Assembly (NCBI RefSeq): GCF_902635505.1
Contig: NC_045428.1
Location: 72,799,141 to 72,863,140, forward strand
From: Sarcophilus harrisii
Taxonomy: Eukaryota; Chordata; Mammalia; Dasyuromorphia; Dasyuridae
DNA: 64,000 nt
Direction: 5' to 3'
The translations under genes were made by a program, and so were the position numbers. The notes under the pieces were generated by a model, which was not told the DNA's origin, searched no databases, and worked only from the letters and a program-made list of their open reading frames with translations. Shown here piece by piece: positions 50,465 to 61,565 of the stretch; position 1 is the first letter of the stretch, and each line of letters opens with the position of its first letter.

Positions 50465-50760
50465 ATCAATTAATCAATAAGTGTTCTTGAGCGTCCATTA
50501 TGAATTATGCTAGACACTAGGGATATAAAGATAAAAATGACAATCTTTATGCCAAATAGTTGAACTCCAATTGAGGAAAACATAATCATATTATATCTAT
50601 AAAACATATAAAATAAAAGGCAAGATAATTTGGGGGGAGGAGAAAAGGGACAATAGTTATGCGTAGAGAGAGATCAAAAAAGAACTATGTAGGAGATGGC
50701 ATTTGGAATGAGGCTAGGAATTCCAAGAGGAAGGGATAAGAAGAACAAAGTCAGTTATTC
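50465..50760 (+). repeat. Old repeat of the 'atttattaagcacctactatg' type
   Basis: ATCAATTAATCAATAAGTGT, ATTATGCTAGACACTAGGG and ATATAAAGATAAAAATGAC, then purine-rich body. Same unnamed family as at 7.8 and 25.6 kb. Confidence 0.45.
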
Positions 50761-50764
50761 ATCT

Positions 50765-52450
50765 TTCATTTCAAAGATCAGTGACATCATGGAGTGACAA
50801 AAGTCGGCACATTTGAGAGATAAACTTCTTACTAACTCACTGATGGATCTGAAGCAAGTTGGCTATCCTCATCCTGGTTTAACAGGGTATGGCCACTTTG
50901 CATGCTACAGTTTCTTGGAGCCAAGTGTCATGCAAACAACAAAAGTGGAAAAAGAAGACATGAAAAATTTGACAAGTTCTCATACCAGAGTTGTAGTCCA
51001 TCCTGAACATCTTGTACAATATTTCTGTATTTTAAATTCTTAACATATGATATTAAACATAGCATATTAATTTTTTTTAACATATCAACAATTGTCATAA
51101 ATGACCTACTGGTTCTATTTTCTGTAGACCTTCAAGCTCACCTTCAACTACTAGCAGTGACCTGGGCAACTCATGGACATTTTAAATCTTTAAAGTTTCC
51201 AACAGCTAGAATTAAGTAATGCAATACTCAAATAAAGACTGAATATTTCAGGCTTTAAATTGAATGAATTGTAGTCACATTTTATTGTGTCAGTAATTTC
51301 CAGTTAGTATTCAACTGAAGTAATTAACCCAAATTTCTATACTTATACAGAATTGATATCAGAAAAATTGACCACTAGAGGATAACATTTTTGGACCCCA
51401 TAAACTCATGAAGATACTTCAGTAAATTCTTGGAAATGTTTCAGTTTGAATAGATGGAAGAAAGACTCACACCCCTGAAAACATAGGTCCTTTCCAGTGT
51501 TTCTAGTATTATTGACAAATCTAAAGGTAGCATTCTAATTTGGTAAGCTCTTAGGAACCAATCAGGAATACTGTTGAATAGTCTGTTTAAAAATGTATAC
51601 CAAAAATCAGAAGATTTGCCTAAGAATGTCTGAAAAAGTTGGTCCCAACCAAGTTCTCTATTGTGTTTTTACATTCCATACATGGTGATTCTTGAATTTT
51701 AAAAGATGTGTAAATTATCTTCTTCAGATTCTGCTTTTAATGACATTCAAAGTAGCTCTCAATTTTCTTTCTTTTAGTCATGAAACCTGATTTATTTAGA
51801 AATATATGTGTTTCAAATCTATAATTGGGTAAAAAAAAGCTTTCTCAATAGAATGACCTATTATTCTTGATTTATCTTGGGCTATAAAATGCAATTCTAT
51901 TACTTTACCCACATGATTATGCTTTAGAAAGTCTGATATGCAACAGAACACACCAGCCATTGCTCCTACATCAGTCTCCCAGATTAATTGGTATAGTATA
52001 TATTAGGTTGCACTTTATTGGAACATTAAATTGAGCTTTCTAATACCAAAATCTGTGGATCAGAAGTACAATATAGATTACTTCATAAACATTTCATTTC
52101 TCTACCTAATGTAGCAATGACTGGCAAGCTCAATCTTAAATCAGAGTGTTTGTAGTAGGACAGGCAATTGATAATCTCCTAAAGAAAAATGCAGTTAAGA
52201 ATGAAAGAAGGAGAAATGTAAAGTGCACATTGATATCTCCTTGACTGCACGAATGCCATAAAGGAGAGTACTATTCACTTGTTAAAGTAAAAACTATAAC
52301 TATCTTAATTATTTTTGAAGACACAGAATCACATGTTATTGTTTCATTGAGTTGGGATATATTATTTGTAATCAATTTGTTTTTAGGGTGGTAAACATTT
52401 ATTGACATGTGGAAGATTTGCACTTGAACCTTATATTAATATTATTCACA
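50765..52450. other. Intergenic, unassigned
   Basis: No gene or named repeat. An open stretch at 50813-51043 (GLTGYGHFACYSFLEPS and neighbours) has no family that I recognise. Confidence 0.35.
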
Positions 52451-52454
52451 ACCC

Positions 52455-52600
52455 AAAAATGACAAGAAGGAGGAGGAGCAGGAGAAGAATTAAAAAAAGA
52501 ACTAGAACTAGTAGAAGAACTAGAAAAAAAAGAACAACTAGAAGAGAAGAAAAAGAATTAGAAAGAAGAGGAAGAGAGAGAAAGAAGAGAAGGGAGAAAA
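52455..52600 (+). repeat. Purine-rich low-complexity tract
   Basis: GGAGGAGGAG, AGAACTAGAACTAG and GAAGAGGAAG units. The Arg/Lys-rich frame through it is a composition artefact. Confidence 0.85.
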
Positions 52601-52659
52601 TCCACAAGATTACAAAACCACAATTAAAAAAGACTTCAGTTACTGTGTAATCCATTCCA

Positions 52660-53110
52660 CAAGTGAAGAGGAATTTCCTCTATAATACTATTAAGAGAGT
52701 CACTCAGTCTTCTGCTAATTAATCTCTGGCAATCTCACCACCTCCCAAACCAGTTTATTCCACTCCAGGACAATTTTAACTGTTGGGAAGTTTTGCTTTA
52801 TATCAAACCAAAATCTGCCTTTGGGAAATTTTATTTGTTGGCTGTTTGAAGCCAAACAAAAGATAACCAATTCCTCTCCTATACCATAGCTCTTCAGATA
52901 TTTGAAAACAATGATTACCTCTCCCTCTAAAAGTTAGTATCTTCTTCAAGATAAGTACTCCCATTTTCTGTAACTGATTTTAAAGTAGCAGAGTCTCCAA
53001 AGCTTTCCTCATTCTGGTTGCTCTCCCCAAATGTTTATCAATTTCCTCCCTAAAATGCTGCACCCAGAATTTGAGATTATTACCCCTATAAATCTATTAA
53101 CAGAACCTAG
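52660..53110 (-). mobile_element. L3/CR1-clade LINE fragment
   Basis: GCTCTTCAGATATTTGAAAA, CAATGATTACCTCTCCCTC, TCATTCTGGTTGCTCTCCCC and AAAATGCTGCACCCAGAATT in antisense order, overlapping the region covered by the 24.2-kb copy. Confidence 0.7.
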
Positions 53111-53901
53111 GGTGACATTTTCTTGTCTGACTGACACACACATCATGCTACTTTTCTGAAAATTTAGTCCATTTACAAGGGTTTTTAATGGATTTTAATA
53201 ATGGCATCACAGTATGGCAAGGGGGATTTGCTTGCTCTGCCTATTCCTTTTCCAGGAATGACTAAAATATATAATGATACATTTCTCACACTCATATTAG
53301 AATGTCCAGATTTGAACAACTAAGACTAAATCCCTCAGTTATTCAAATTTGGAGTACTTTACTTATTCAGATATTTGTGTGGCAATATATTCCTAATGTA
53401 GAGAAGCCAACGAGAGAGTAAGGTTGAATATTCTTTTCATAAATCAGAGAAACTATTATATAGTGTCTTCCATTTTATCCCTAGATTAAGAATGATTTTC
53501 AGTTCATTAGCGGGTCAGTCTGGTAGAAAAAATTGGAAACCAAAGATTGAAGAACAGCCAATACAATCAAAAGATGAGGACAAAGATAAATTTCATGAAA
53601 TGGTCATAGAATTCCAATATGTACTACTCTGCTACCATCTAGTGGTTGTGTTGCATACAAGTTTCACAAATTAGTTTACTGTATTCTAAATTGTTATTGT
53701 TCTTGGTTGCTTTGTCAATGCTCAGCAAGGAGATCTAGTGTTTGCTGGCCAACATTATTTCTAAGTTTCTTTGGCCTTTTCACTTGGTCATTGATATATA
53801 TTACATAAAGTTCTAGAGGAAATACTGTTATCCATTTTCCAGGATTAATATCTTGTCTGGGGAGATCACACACAGTTCATGACCAGTAAGATGGCAGCAT
53901 T

Positions 53902-54141
53902 ATGTTGTTGTTCAGTTGTATCTGACTTTTCATGATCCTATTTGGGATTTTCTTAGCAAAGATACTAGAATGGTTTACATTTTCTTCTCCAGCTCATTTT
54001 ATAGATGAGGAACTAAGGCAAACTGGGTTAAATGACTTGCTCAGCTAATAAGTAAGTGTCTACGGCCAGATTTTAACTCAGGAAAATGAGTCTTCCTGAC
54101 TTCGTCTATTACTCTATCCACTGCACTACCTAGCTGCCCAA
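53902..54141 (-). mobile_element. Marsupial tRNA-derived SINE, long form
   Basis: ATGTTGTTGTTCAGTTGTAT, CCTATTTGGGATTTTCTTAG, TTCTTCTCCAGCTCATTTTA and CACTACCTAGCTGCCC. Confidence 0.9.
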
Positions 54142-54283
54142 ATAATCTGGAAAATGAGTGATAAATTTTTGGGACCATGACAACCACATATGACACATGA
54201 TACTCTTTCCCCTCTTCTCTCTCCCCCCAACATATATATGCAACCCTTTGATTATGTGCAAGTGTATGCTGGCTTTCTGTAAA

Positions 54284-54356
54284 GATAGATAGATAGATAG
54301 AGAGATAGAGAGATAGATGATAGATAGATAGATAGATGATAGATAGATAGACAGAC
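54284..54356 (+). repeat. (GATA)n microsatellite
   Basis: GATA units with GAGA and GATGATA interruptions. The 87- and 110-codon frames on the - strand across it are artefacts. Confidence 0.95.
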
Positions 54357-54724
54357 ACATATACAAGATACACTTTTCAACTTTAAACTGCATTATTTAC
54401 ATTTTCCCCATTACTTTCTTAAATCTATACAATCAAGAAAATAATAAATCAAGCCCTGTTTTATAGCAATAGAGGTATAAATGCTCACACTGCAAATTTA
54501 ATAATCAGCTAGGATATCAATACATCTAGCTTCTTCACTTCTCTGGTTGTGTAACTCAATCAACTTCCTCAATTAACAGGAAGTTAACACATTATCTAGC
54601 AAATGTAAGTAAAATTTAAATTGCCCATCAGGTGGCACTCTACTTGAGCTGTCAAGTCAACCTTGTCAGTTTCTCTCCAGCCCTGACAACCTAATAGTTA
54701 CAGTATTCCCATTGATCAAGAGAG

Positions 54725-54816
54725 TATTTATACTTAGGCTGCTTGAAGCCACTTGCAAGTCCACAGTGTCACCATGGTAGCACCCAAGTGGCTTGGATTA
54801 ACCCTCCTTGGTAGGG
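54725..54816 (+). promoter_or_regulatory. Orphan TATA box, Kozak ATG and donor-like site
   Basis: TATTTATA at 54725-54732, then 41 bp later CACCATGG with ATG at 54774. The frame reads MVAPKWLGLTLLG, which looks like a signal-peptide start, and reaches a possible donor GGTAGGGG at about 54811. An open run at about 55040-55160 ending at a GTAAGC donor could be a second exon (CNFGLLLGLVHAHL, then EAYNEKVTGKKA). I recognise no family, so this may be chance or a dead gene. Confidence 0.2.
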
Positions 54817-55301
54817 GCCAAAATTAATCTAGGGAATAAAGTGGAATGTTTTTCAAAATATTTAAAATGTGAAATTTGTTGTCTGTATGTACTTTATGAA
54901 CCCTCATTTCATTGGTTCTCCTTTCTCTCAATTTACTGCCCACAAAAATTTAAAGGCTTAGAATGCTGTGGTCATATAGGTTACATATACATATGCATGT
55001 GTGTTTCTGGTTTCTGGTCATCTTGCTGTCATGGAGCTGCAACTTTGGGCTGCTACTGGGCTTGGTCCATGCACATCTTCATGTGTTTTGGTCTCTGGCT
55101 GCTCATTCCTGCCCTTTTGTGGAAGCCTACAATGAGAAGGTCACAGGAAAGAAGGCAAGAGGTAAGCAATGAGGAAAACAATTCCAGATCATTCAGATCC
55201 TGCCAGATTTTTGTTTCATAGCTTCCTGACTTCCAGTGTAATAAAAGTAAGGAAGCTTCTACTGGTCTTTCCCTGACTAGAAAAATGAGGACAGTCTTTT
55301 T

Positions 55302-55545
55302 CAGTGAGGCAACTGACGGGGAAGTGGATAGAGCACCAAGCCTGGAGTCAGACATTTTTATAAGCTATGTGACTCTGGACAAGTCACAAACTCTGTTTGC
55401 CTGTTTTCTCAACTATTAAAATGAGGATAATAGTACTACCTACCTCTCAGTGTTGTTGTAAAGATCAAATAAGAGAATATTGTAAAAAGTGCTTGGTATA
55501 ATACCTGGTTCAGAGTAAGCCCTATATAAATGCCATTCCCTTTCT
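55302..55545 (+). repeat. MIR/THER1 SINE, full length
   Basis: GTGGATAGAGCACCAAGCC head, TGTGACTCTGGACAAGTCAC core, AAAATGAGGATAATAGTACT and AAGCCCTATATAAATGCC end. Confidence 0.85.
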
Positions 55546-56324
55546 CTCTAAGGGTGTTTTCTATTCTTTTGTTTATCTCCTTCTGTAGGTGAAAAATATT
55601 GATGCAGAAGTTAAATCTATTCATAAAATGTATGGCCCCTTTTTGTGCAATCCCCTTCTAATTCTTTAGTGATAGGAGCAGAGTGCCAGAAACAGGGGAC
55701 AGAGGTAGCTCACTACCATAATTTTGTGACATATTGTAAATATTAGTTTAACTGTTGGAGCTTTGAATGAAAATACTATGGAAACTGACACAATACAGGA
55801 TTGAATCATTTAATAGTGATATTTTCTTTATAAATGATAAAGAAGACAAAACAAAATTATAACGAAATATAGGAATGGTTCATAGGCTCCTTCAGTAGAT
55901 GAATAAAGGCATTGAAGGGGTTGGTTTTACTGTATTTTCAGGGGCAACCAAAAACCTGTTTTTGTGATTGTAGTGCTCATAATAAATATCTACAAAAAGA
56001 CCATCATGAAGATAAATGGAGTTTATGTTCCAATAAATTCTGCAGAGAATGAGGAGATAAAATCTGTAGAAGACTAGATAAAATCCTTAGTATTCAATCA
56101 ACATATCCTGTGTGACTTTAATGAAAAATGGGAATAAGGATCAATTGTTTAAAATATATATATTTTTAAAAATTCTTTCATTCGGGAGTAAACATGAGTA
56201 ATAACAAATGAGCCATTTCCAATCAGTTTTCTGTGTAACCAGGTCAGGTCATCAATTTCTAGAGCAAAAATCAAAATCAATTTCAAATTAGAAGAAATAA
56301 GAAGAGTGATATAAGGCATATAAT

Positions 56325-56555
56325 TCTGTTCAGTCTTTTTTCAGTCATGTATAACTCTTCATGACCCTATTTTGGGTTTTCTTGGCAACAATACTAGAGT
56401 GATTTGCCATTTCCTTCTCCAAGTCATTTTACACATGAGGAAACTAAGGCCAACAGAATCAAAGTTCATGTCTGAGGTCAGATTTGAATTCAGAAAAATG
56501 AGCCTTCCCAGCTCTAGGCCTAGCACTCTATCCACTGTGCCACCTAGCTACCCAT
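56325..56555 (-). mobile_element. Marsupial tRNA-derived SINE, long form
   Basis: TTTTCAGTCATGTATAACTC, TTTGCCATTTCCTTCTCC, CATGAGGAAACTAAGGC and CTGTGCCACCTAGCTACCC. Confidence 0.9.
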
Positions 56556-56872
56556 AATGTAGCACTAACTTGATCTATTTAAGCAAAATATTGATATGAA
56601 AAATAGGAAATGGGAAAAAAAAAACAAAACCAAAAATGGGATATCACCATTTTGTAAGAAATTTTACCAATGTAAATCAATTGTCATTGAAAACATTTCT
56701 CTTTGCCTTTCTACAACCTGTCTCACACGTCTGGAATGCATTCTCTATTTACCTCAATCTCTTAGAATCCCTAGTGTTCCTCAAAACTCAGCTCAAGGAT
56801 CACCTTCCATATAAGGCTTTTCTTAAACTTAAATCAGCTTCTAATGTCACCCTAAAAATTTCCTTGTATTTG

Positions 56873-56980
56873 TGGGGCAGCTAGATGATGCAATGGATAG
56901 AGTACTGGCCTTGGAGGCAGAAGGACCTGGTCTCAGACATTAATACTTACAATTAATTATTAAGTCACTTAACCCCAATT

Positions 56981-57041
<61 letters not shown>

Positions 57042-57118
57042 GAGGAAGGAAGGAAGGAAGGAAGGAAGGAAGGAAGGAAGGAAGGAAGGAAGGAAGGAAG
57101 GAAGAAAGAAAGAAAATA
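56873..57118 (+). mobile_element. Short-form marsupial SINE with expanded (GAAA)n/(GGAA)n tail
   Basis: GGGGCAGCTAGATGATGCAA head, core ending AAGTCACTTAACCCCAATTG at about 56960-56980, then about 130 bp of GAAA and GGAA units. The tail has expanded into a microsatellite. Confidence 0.9.
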
Positions 57119-57553
57119 AAAAAATTATTTTTTTATATATGGGAAAGGTTTGACTGGGTTTCCCAATTAATTGAATCATCTAGTCCAAGTAATGAGTTTC
57201 CTATATATATATATACTTCTCTGTTTGCAAATTACATGTATATCCACTCTTTCCACTGATTTTGTGTGCATTCATAAAACAATGCCCCCTAGGTTTAATA
57301 GTGAATTGTTTTATTTCTAAAGTTCTCACTATGTTACTTTAATAACTGTTATTTTTTTTTTAAAAACCTGGCTAACTATGAAAATGTAAATACATTGGTG
57401 GGGACTCATGAACTATAGTTTTAGGAATGAGGACCCTTCCCTAAATACAGATGAGCATACCGTGAATCTGAGGTAGTTATTCCCTAGGTGACTAACTTTT
57501 GAGGTCCAATTAGAGGGGCTACCCAAAGATATTGTGTGTGTGTGATGTCATAT

Positions 57554-57922
57554 CTGGCATGTATTTTTTTTTTTAACCTTCTCAACCCTTTATTTATTTT
57601 TTTTAAATAACTTTTTATTGACAGAACCCATGCCAGGGTAATTTTTTACAACATTATCCCTTGCACTCACTTCTGTTCCAATTTTTCCCCTCCCTCCCTC
57701 CACCCTCTCCCCCAGATGGCAAGAAGTCCTATACATGTTAAAATAGATTACAGTAGATCTTGGATACAATATATGTGTGCAGAACCAAACAGTTTTCTTG
57801 TTGCTCAGGGAGAATCGGATTTAGAAGGTATAAATAACCTGGGAAGAAGAACAAAAATGCAAGCAGTTTACATTCATTTCTTAGTGTTCTTTCTTTGGGT
57901 GTAGCTGCTGGCATGTATTTTT
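57554..57922 (-). mobile_element. Young 5'-truncated L1 with 15-bp target duplication
   Basis: CTGGCATGTATTTTT at 57554-57568 is repeated exactly at 57908-57922. Between them lies poly(T), AACTTTTTATTGACAGAACC, CATGCCAGGGTAATTTTTTA, CCCAGATGGCAAGAAGTC and TTCTTTCTTTGGGTGTAGCT, an L1 3' UTR read in reverse (about 340 bp). Confidence 0.93.
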
Positions 57923-57924
57923 GA

Positions 57925-58715
57925 ACCCCTAATTCTTTACTTTGTGAATTGGTTCACTCATCCCAAACTGCACTCATTCTAATAGGTCTGGGATTTCCAA
58001 GAAGATCCAATCACAACAGTGTTATGACATAGAATTCTCTTAGGATTCTAAGAGTAACCCTAGTTTGAGAAAGATAGCTCTCATTATTTACCATTTTGTG
58101 TAGAGGGCTGAAACTCCAAAAAGATATGCTTGAATCAGACAATGGAGTACTTAAGGCTAATTACCTGTTCTATGTGAGACAATGACTCTAGTAGCATATA
58201 TTTGGATGAATGGCTCTTCTCACCTTTGGTGCTTGCTGAACATTTGGTGTTAAAATATTTTAGGCAGGGATTAGAGGGTAGAGAGAGAGAGGCAGAGGCA
58301 CTTGGCTGCAGGACAAGAAGAGAGGCTGGTGACTCTGTACTCTAGAATCCAGGATTTTGCTTGTCTGCCTCCTTCATTTCTCCCCTTAAAGACCAAGGCT
58401 TTAATTTATACTGACTCTGGCTGACCCAGAGACCCTGCAGGGAGCAAGCCCGTACTCTACAATTTTGTAGTTGAGACTTCACAGCATGCCTCCTATTTAC
58501 ATAAAATAATTCACCAGGAAGCTATTAATTCATAAATATAAAATATTAACAAAACCATGAGGCAAAAGAAACATTAGTCATAAAATGTTCTCAGTTGAAG
58601 TAAAAAGCAGTAATAATCCTAACATTTGTCAATGAAAATACAGGAATGTCTCAATAAAGAACAGAAATAACTGTCTACCCCTAAACCTCGGTCACACTCT
58701 CCCACCTACAGTGTC
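57925..58715. other. Intergenic, unassigned
   Basis: Nothing nameable. A GC-richer stretch at 58260-58460 (GAGAGAGAGGCAGAGG, then CTCTGGCTGACCCAGAGACC) could be repeat-derived. Confidence 0.35.
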
Positions 58716-58719
58716 CATG

Positions 58720-59381
58720 TGGGAGATTGTTGGTGTTTTTCTCTTCTTTAAAATAATAATAATAGTTCTCTCTGGGAGAAAGCAGGTTTCTTGGAGAGGA
58801 TTTCTGGAGACAGCCTTAGTCTCAGTTGAAATAAATAATTACTCCAAAATCGCAGCCAGCTGGTAAAAGTTTAGGTCTTTTATTGTGTCCTTCAATATAG
58901 CTCAGTTAGCTCAGGCCTATCTCTCCTCTTGGTTCTAAGAGCCCCGCCCGAATGTCTCCAAATCCCAAGGTTTGTCCTTCCGACTCCAGCCAGCACTAAG
59001 GTAGAAGATACAAAGAATCTCTCTTGCCTCAAAGATAGGGCTTGTAGGCTTCCTTCCAGAGTGCTCCTCTCCAACCCCTGGGAATGTTCCCAAGTAACTC
59101 TCTCAAGTGGCTCACTGGAGCTGTATTTATGCTATTTCTCCGAGAGATGGATTGTGGGATAACTCCCAGTATGCTCTCTGGCACTAAGGGAGGTGTGAAT
59201 TCAGATATCTCTTTCTAAACCCTGAAATCTCCCAAACTTGTGAACTCCATTGAGTACTTAGATACTTATGAGCTCTCTAAAGGTGTGAACACAAGCATCG
59301 TTTCTATCAGTTGTACTTAGTCCCTTGTTTCAAGTTCTGGCCCAAAATATCTCCTTCTAAGATCAAATCAATCATATTGAA
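58720..59381 (-). mobile_element. Probable solo LTR of an endogenous retrovirus (fossil)
   Basis: About 660 bp of moderately GC-rich sequence unlike its surroundings, with no internal retroviral genes beside it. Read on the - strand it has a TATA-like element (reverse of GTATTTATGC near 59112) and about 230 bp further an AATAAA (reverse of 58878-58883), the spacing expected of an LTR R region. The 5-bp repeats CCATG at 58715-58719 and 59382-59386 may be the target duplication. The family is not certain (ERV class unresolved). It seems a middle-aged solo LTR. Confidence 0.5.
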
Positions 59382-59384
59382 CCA

Positions 59385-59915
59385 TGCCAAATTAGATAAT
59401 TATTGTCTCTATCAACTCCAATGGCTTAACAATTTGTAAAAATTCCAACAGGAGATGAATGACACACTTAGAGAAACCTGATTGGAATCCATGGGAGTAG
59501 GGAAAGCAATGTGCTTGTAGCAAAACAGGCATTGTAGGCCTGTAAATCCTTGGAATCTTAAGGAATAATCTATACTTCATCAAGCTTGCTATTCCCCTAT
59601 TCAACCTCACTGCTCTCTTGCCTGGCAAAATTACTCCTATTCTACTCTGAAGCTGATGAAGTAGTGACAAACTCTTTTTGCTCATTACAATGCTTAAAAG
59701 ATACTCAAAAAAAAGTGTTATTTTTTTAGGTGTTGCCTTAAGCCTTAAGTCACATATGCAAATATTAGGAGATTCTTCTTCTAATCATCTCCAAGCCTTT
59801 TCTCACTACAAAGAAATTCTAACTATAAAGCAAACCTTTCCACGTTCTCTTCCACATTGAATCACAGAAGTAAGTTTGAGGACAAGAAAAACATCCCTGA
59901 GAAACTGTAGATGGT
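59385..59915. other. Intergenic, unassigned
   Basis: No gene or named repeat seen. Confidence 0.35.
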
Positions 59916-59917
59916 GC

Positions 59918-60150
59918 TTTTTGTTCAGTCATGTCCAATCCTTCATAACCCCATGGACCATATTGCCCGTGGGATTTTCTTAGCAAAGATACTGAAGTAG
60001 TTTGCCATTTCCTTCTCCATTGGATTAAGACAAATCAAAATTAAGTGACTTGCCCAGAGTCATACAACTATCAAGTATCTAAGGTCAAATTTGAAGGCAG
60101 GTCTTCTTAACTCCAGGCTCAGTGCTCTACCAATGAACTTCCTGTGTCAT
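59918..60150 (-). mobile_element. Marsupial tRNA-derived SINE, long form
   Basis: TTTTGTTCAGTCATGTCCAA, GGGATTTTCTTAGCAAAG, GTTTGCCATTTCCTTCTCC and GTGACTTGCCCAGAGTCAT. Confidence 0.85.
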
Positions 60151-60282
60151 ACCCAGCACTAGAGAGCAATAAATTCTGTGAATTTTTCCTTTCCAGGAGG
60201 ATATCTTTCAATGAGTTTTCTGCATCTGCTTCAGCCTTTCTCCAGCAGATCAAGAAATCAACATATCTCTCACAATCAGCAA

Positions 60283-60283
60283 G

Positions 60284-60316
<33 letters not shown>
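60283..60316 (+). repeat. (GA)n microsatellite
   Basis: Uninterrupted GA dinucleotides of about 28 bp. Confidence 0.95.
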
Positions 60317-60318
<2 letters not shown>

Positions 60319-60354
60319 AGGAGAGGGGAGCAAAAAACAAATAAACAAAACAAA

Positions 60355-61565
60355 AATATGACCACAGAAAGCTATTATGATGACAGGGAAGACCAAGATA
60401 CAAACTCAAAAGAGGAAAACAATGTCAAAACACCTATGAGCAAAACCCCAAATAAAAATGGGAAGCGGTCTCAAGTCCATAAAAAAACTTATGAAGAAGC
60501 TCAAAAAGGAACTTTAAAATCATATAAGAGAAATAGATGCAAGATTAGGGGGGAAATGATATAAGAGAATTCAGAAGGGGAAAAAAAAAGAATCAATAAC
60601 TTGGAAAACTTCTTTAAAAGAATTGGCGAAATGACAGAATACAAAAATCAACTCCTTAAAGAGTACAATTGACCAAATGATAAAGAAAGTACAAAACCTA
60701 ATCAAGGAAAACAATACTTTAAAAATTATAATTGGGCAAGTGAAAGCTATGAGACATCAAGAATCAATGAAATATATTCAAAAAAAAATTAAAAGGAAGA
60801 AAATGTGAAATATCTCAATGGAAAAAACAATTGTACTTGAAAATAAATCCAGGAGGTACAATTTCAAAATCACTGGACTATCTGGAAACCATAATCAAAA
60901 GGGGGACCTGGATAGCCTCTTCCAAGAAATTATCAAGGAAAACTGTCCTTATGTCCTGGAACTAGAGGACAAAATAGGCATTGAAAGAATCCACTAATCA
61001 CCTCAGGAAAGAGATCCCAAAATCCCAAGGAACAAAATAGTGAAATTTCAAAATTATCAGGTCAAGGAAAAAATTCTACAAATGTCCAAAAATAAACAAT
61101 TCAGATATCAGGGAGTCACAGTCAAGATTACACAAGACCTGGAAGCAGCAGAAGGTCATGAAACAAGACATTTTTGAAAGGCAAAAGAGCTAGGAGTATA
61201 ACCAAAGATCACCTACCCAGGGAAATTAAGCATATTACTTCAAATAAAAAAATGGTGATTCAACAAAATAGAAGGATTTCAAATTTTCGTAAAAGAAAAC
61301 CAGAACTAAATAAAAAGTTTGACCTTTAATATCAAGACTCAAAAAAAGCATAAAGCGCATTAAGAGGCAAAAAGGGAAAAGAAAATAAGGGATTCAATAA
61401 AGCTAAATTGTTTACATTCATACACAGAAAAATGACATAAAAAACTAAATGATGAGTACACTGAATATAAAAGGAAGGGAGAGATAGAATGTTGTAAATT
61501 ATTTCACATGAAGGGGCTTGAAAGATCTATTATAGTAGAGGGGAGAAGAAAAGGTTTGGACATAT
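60355..61565 (+). mobile_element. HAL1/L1 ORF1-like copy, degenerate
   Basis: Several frames read L1 ORF1p-like blocks in order: a Lys/Glu-rich coiled-coil part (to about 60830), then RRYNFKITGLSGNHN, KGDLDSLFQEIIKENCPYVL, ELEDKIGIERIH, IPRNKIVKFQNYQVKEKILQ, MSKNKQFRYQGVTVKITQDL and, lower down, YPGKLSILLQIKKW. This is the order of the ORF1p RRM and C-terminal domain. Frame breaks and stops make it dead. The 3' part (CATGAAGGGGCTTGAAAGAT) is HAL1 3' UTR-like. Confidence 0.7.

Noticed and set aside
50813-51043. 76-codon frame
   Set aside because: No recognisable family and no supporting splice or promoter signals; chance length is plausible.
52402-52655. Arg/Lys-rich frame on + and Leu-rich frame on -
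   Set aside because: Low-complexity purine tract read in both directions.
54284-54356. Regular repeat that could suggest an array with spacers
   Set aside because: Plain tetranucleotide microsatellite without spacers; CRISPR is not expected in a vertebrate genome.
54041-54393. Two frames of 87 and 110 codons on the - strand
   Set aside because: Made from the (GATA)n tract and the neighbouring SINE.
56940-57179. 79-codon frame on the - strand
   Set aside because: Runs through the (GAAA)n/(GGAA)n tail of a SINE.
58260-58460. Second possible terminal-repeat-like stretch near the solo LTR
   Set aside because: No ends, signals or flanking duplications could be seen; left unassigned.
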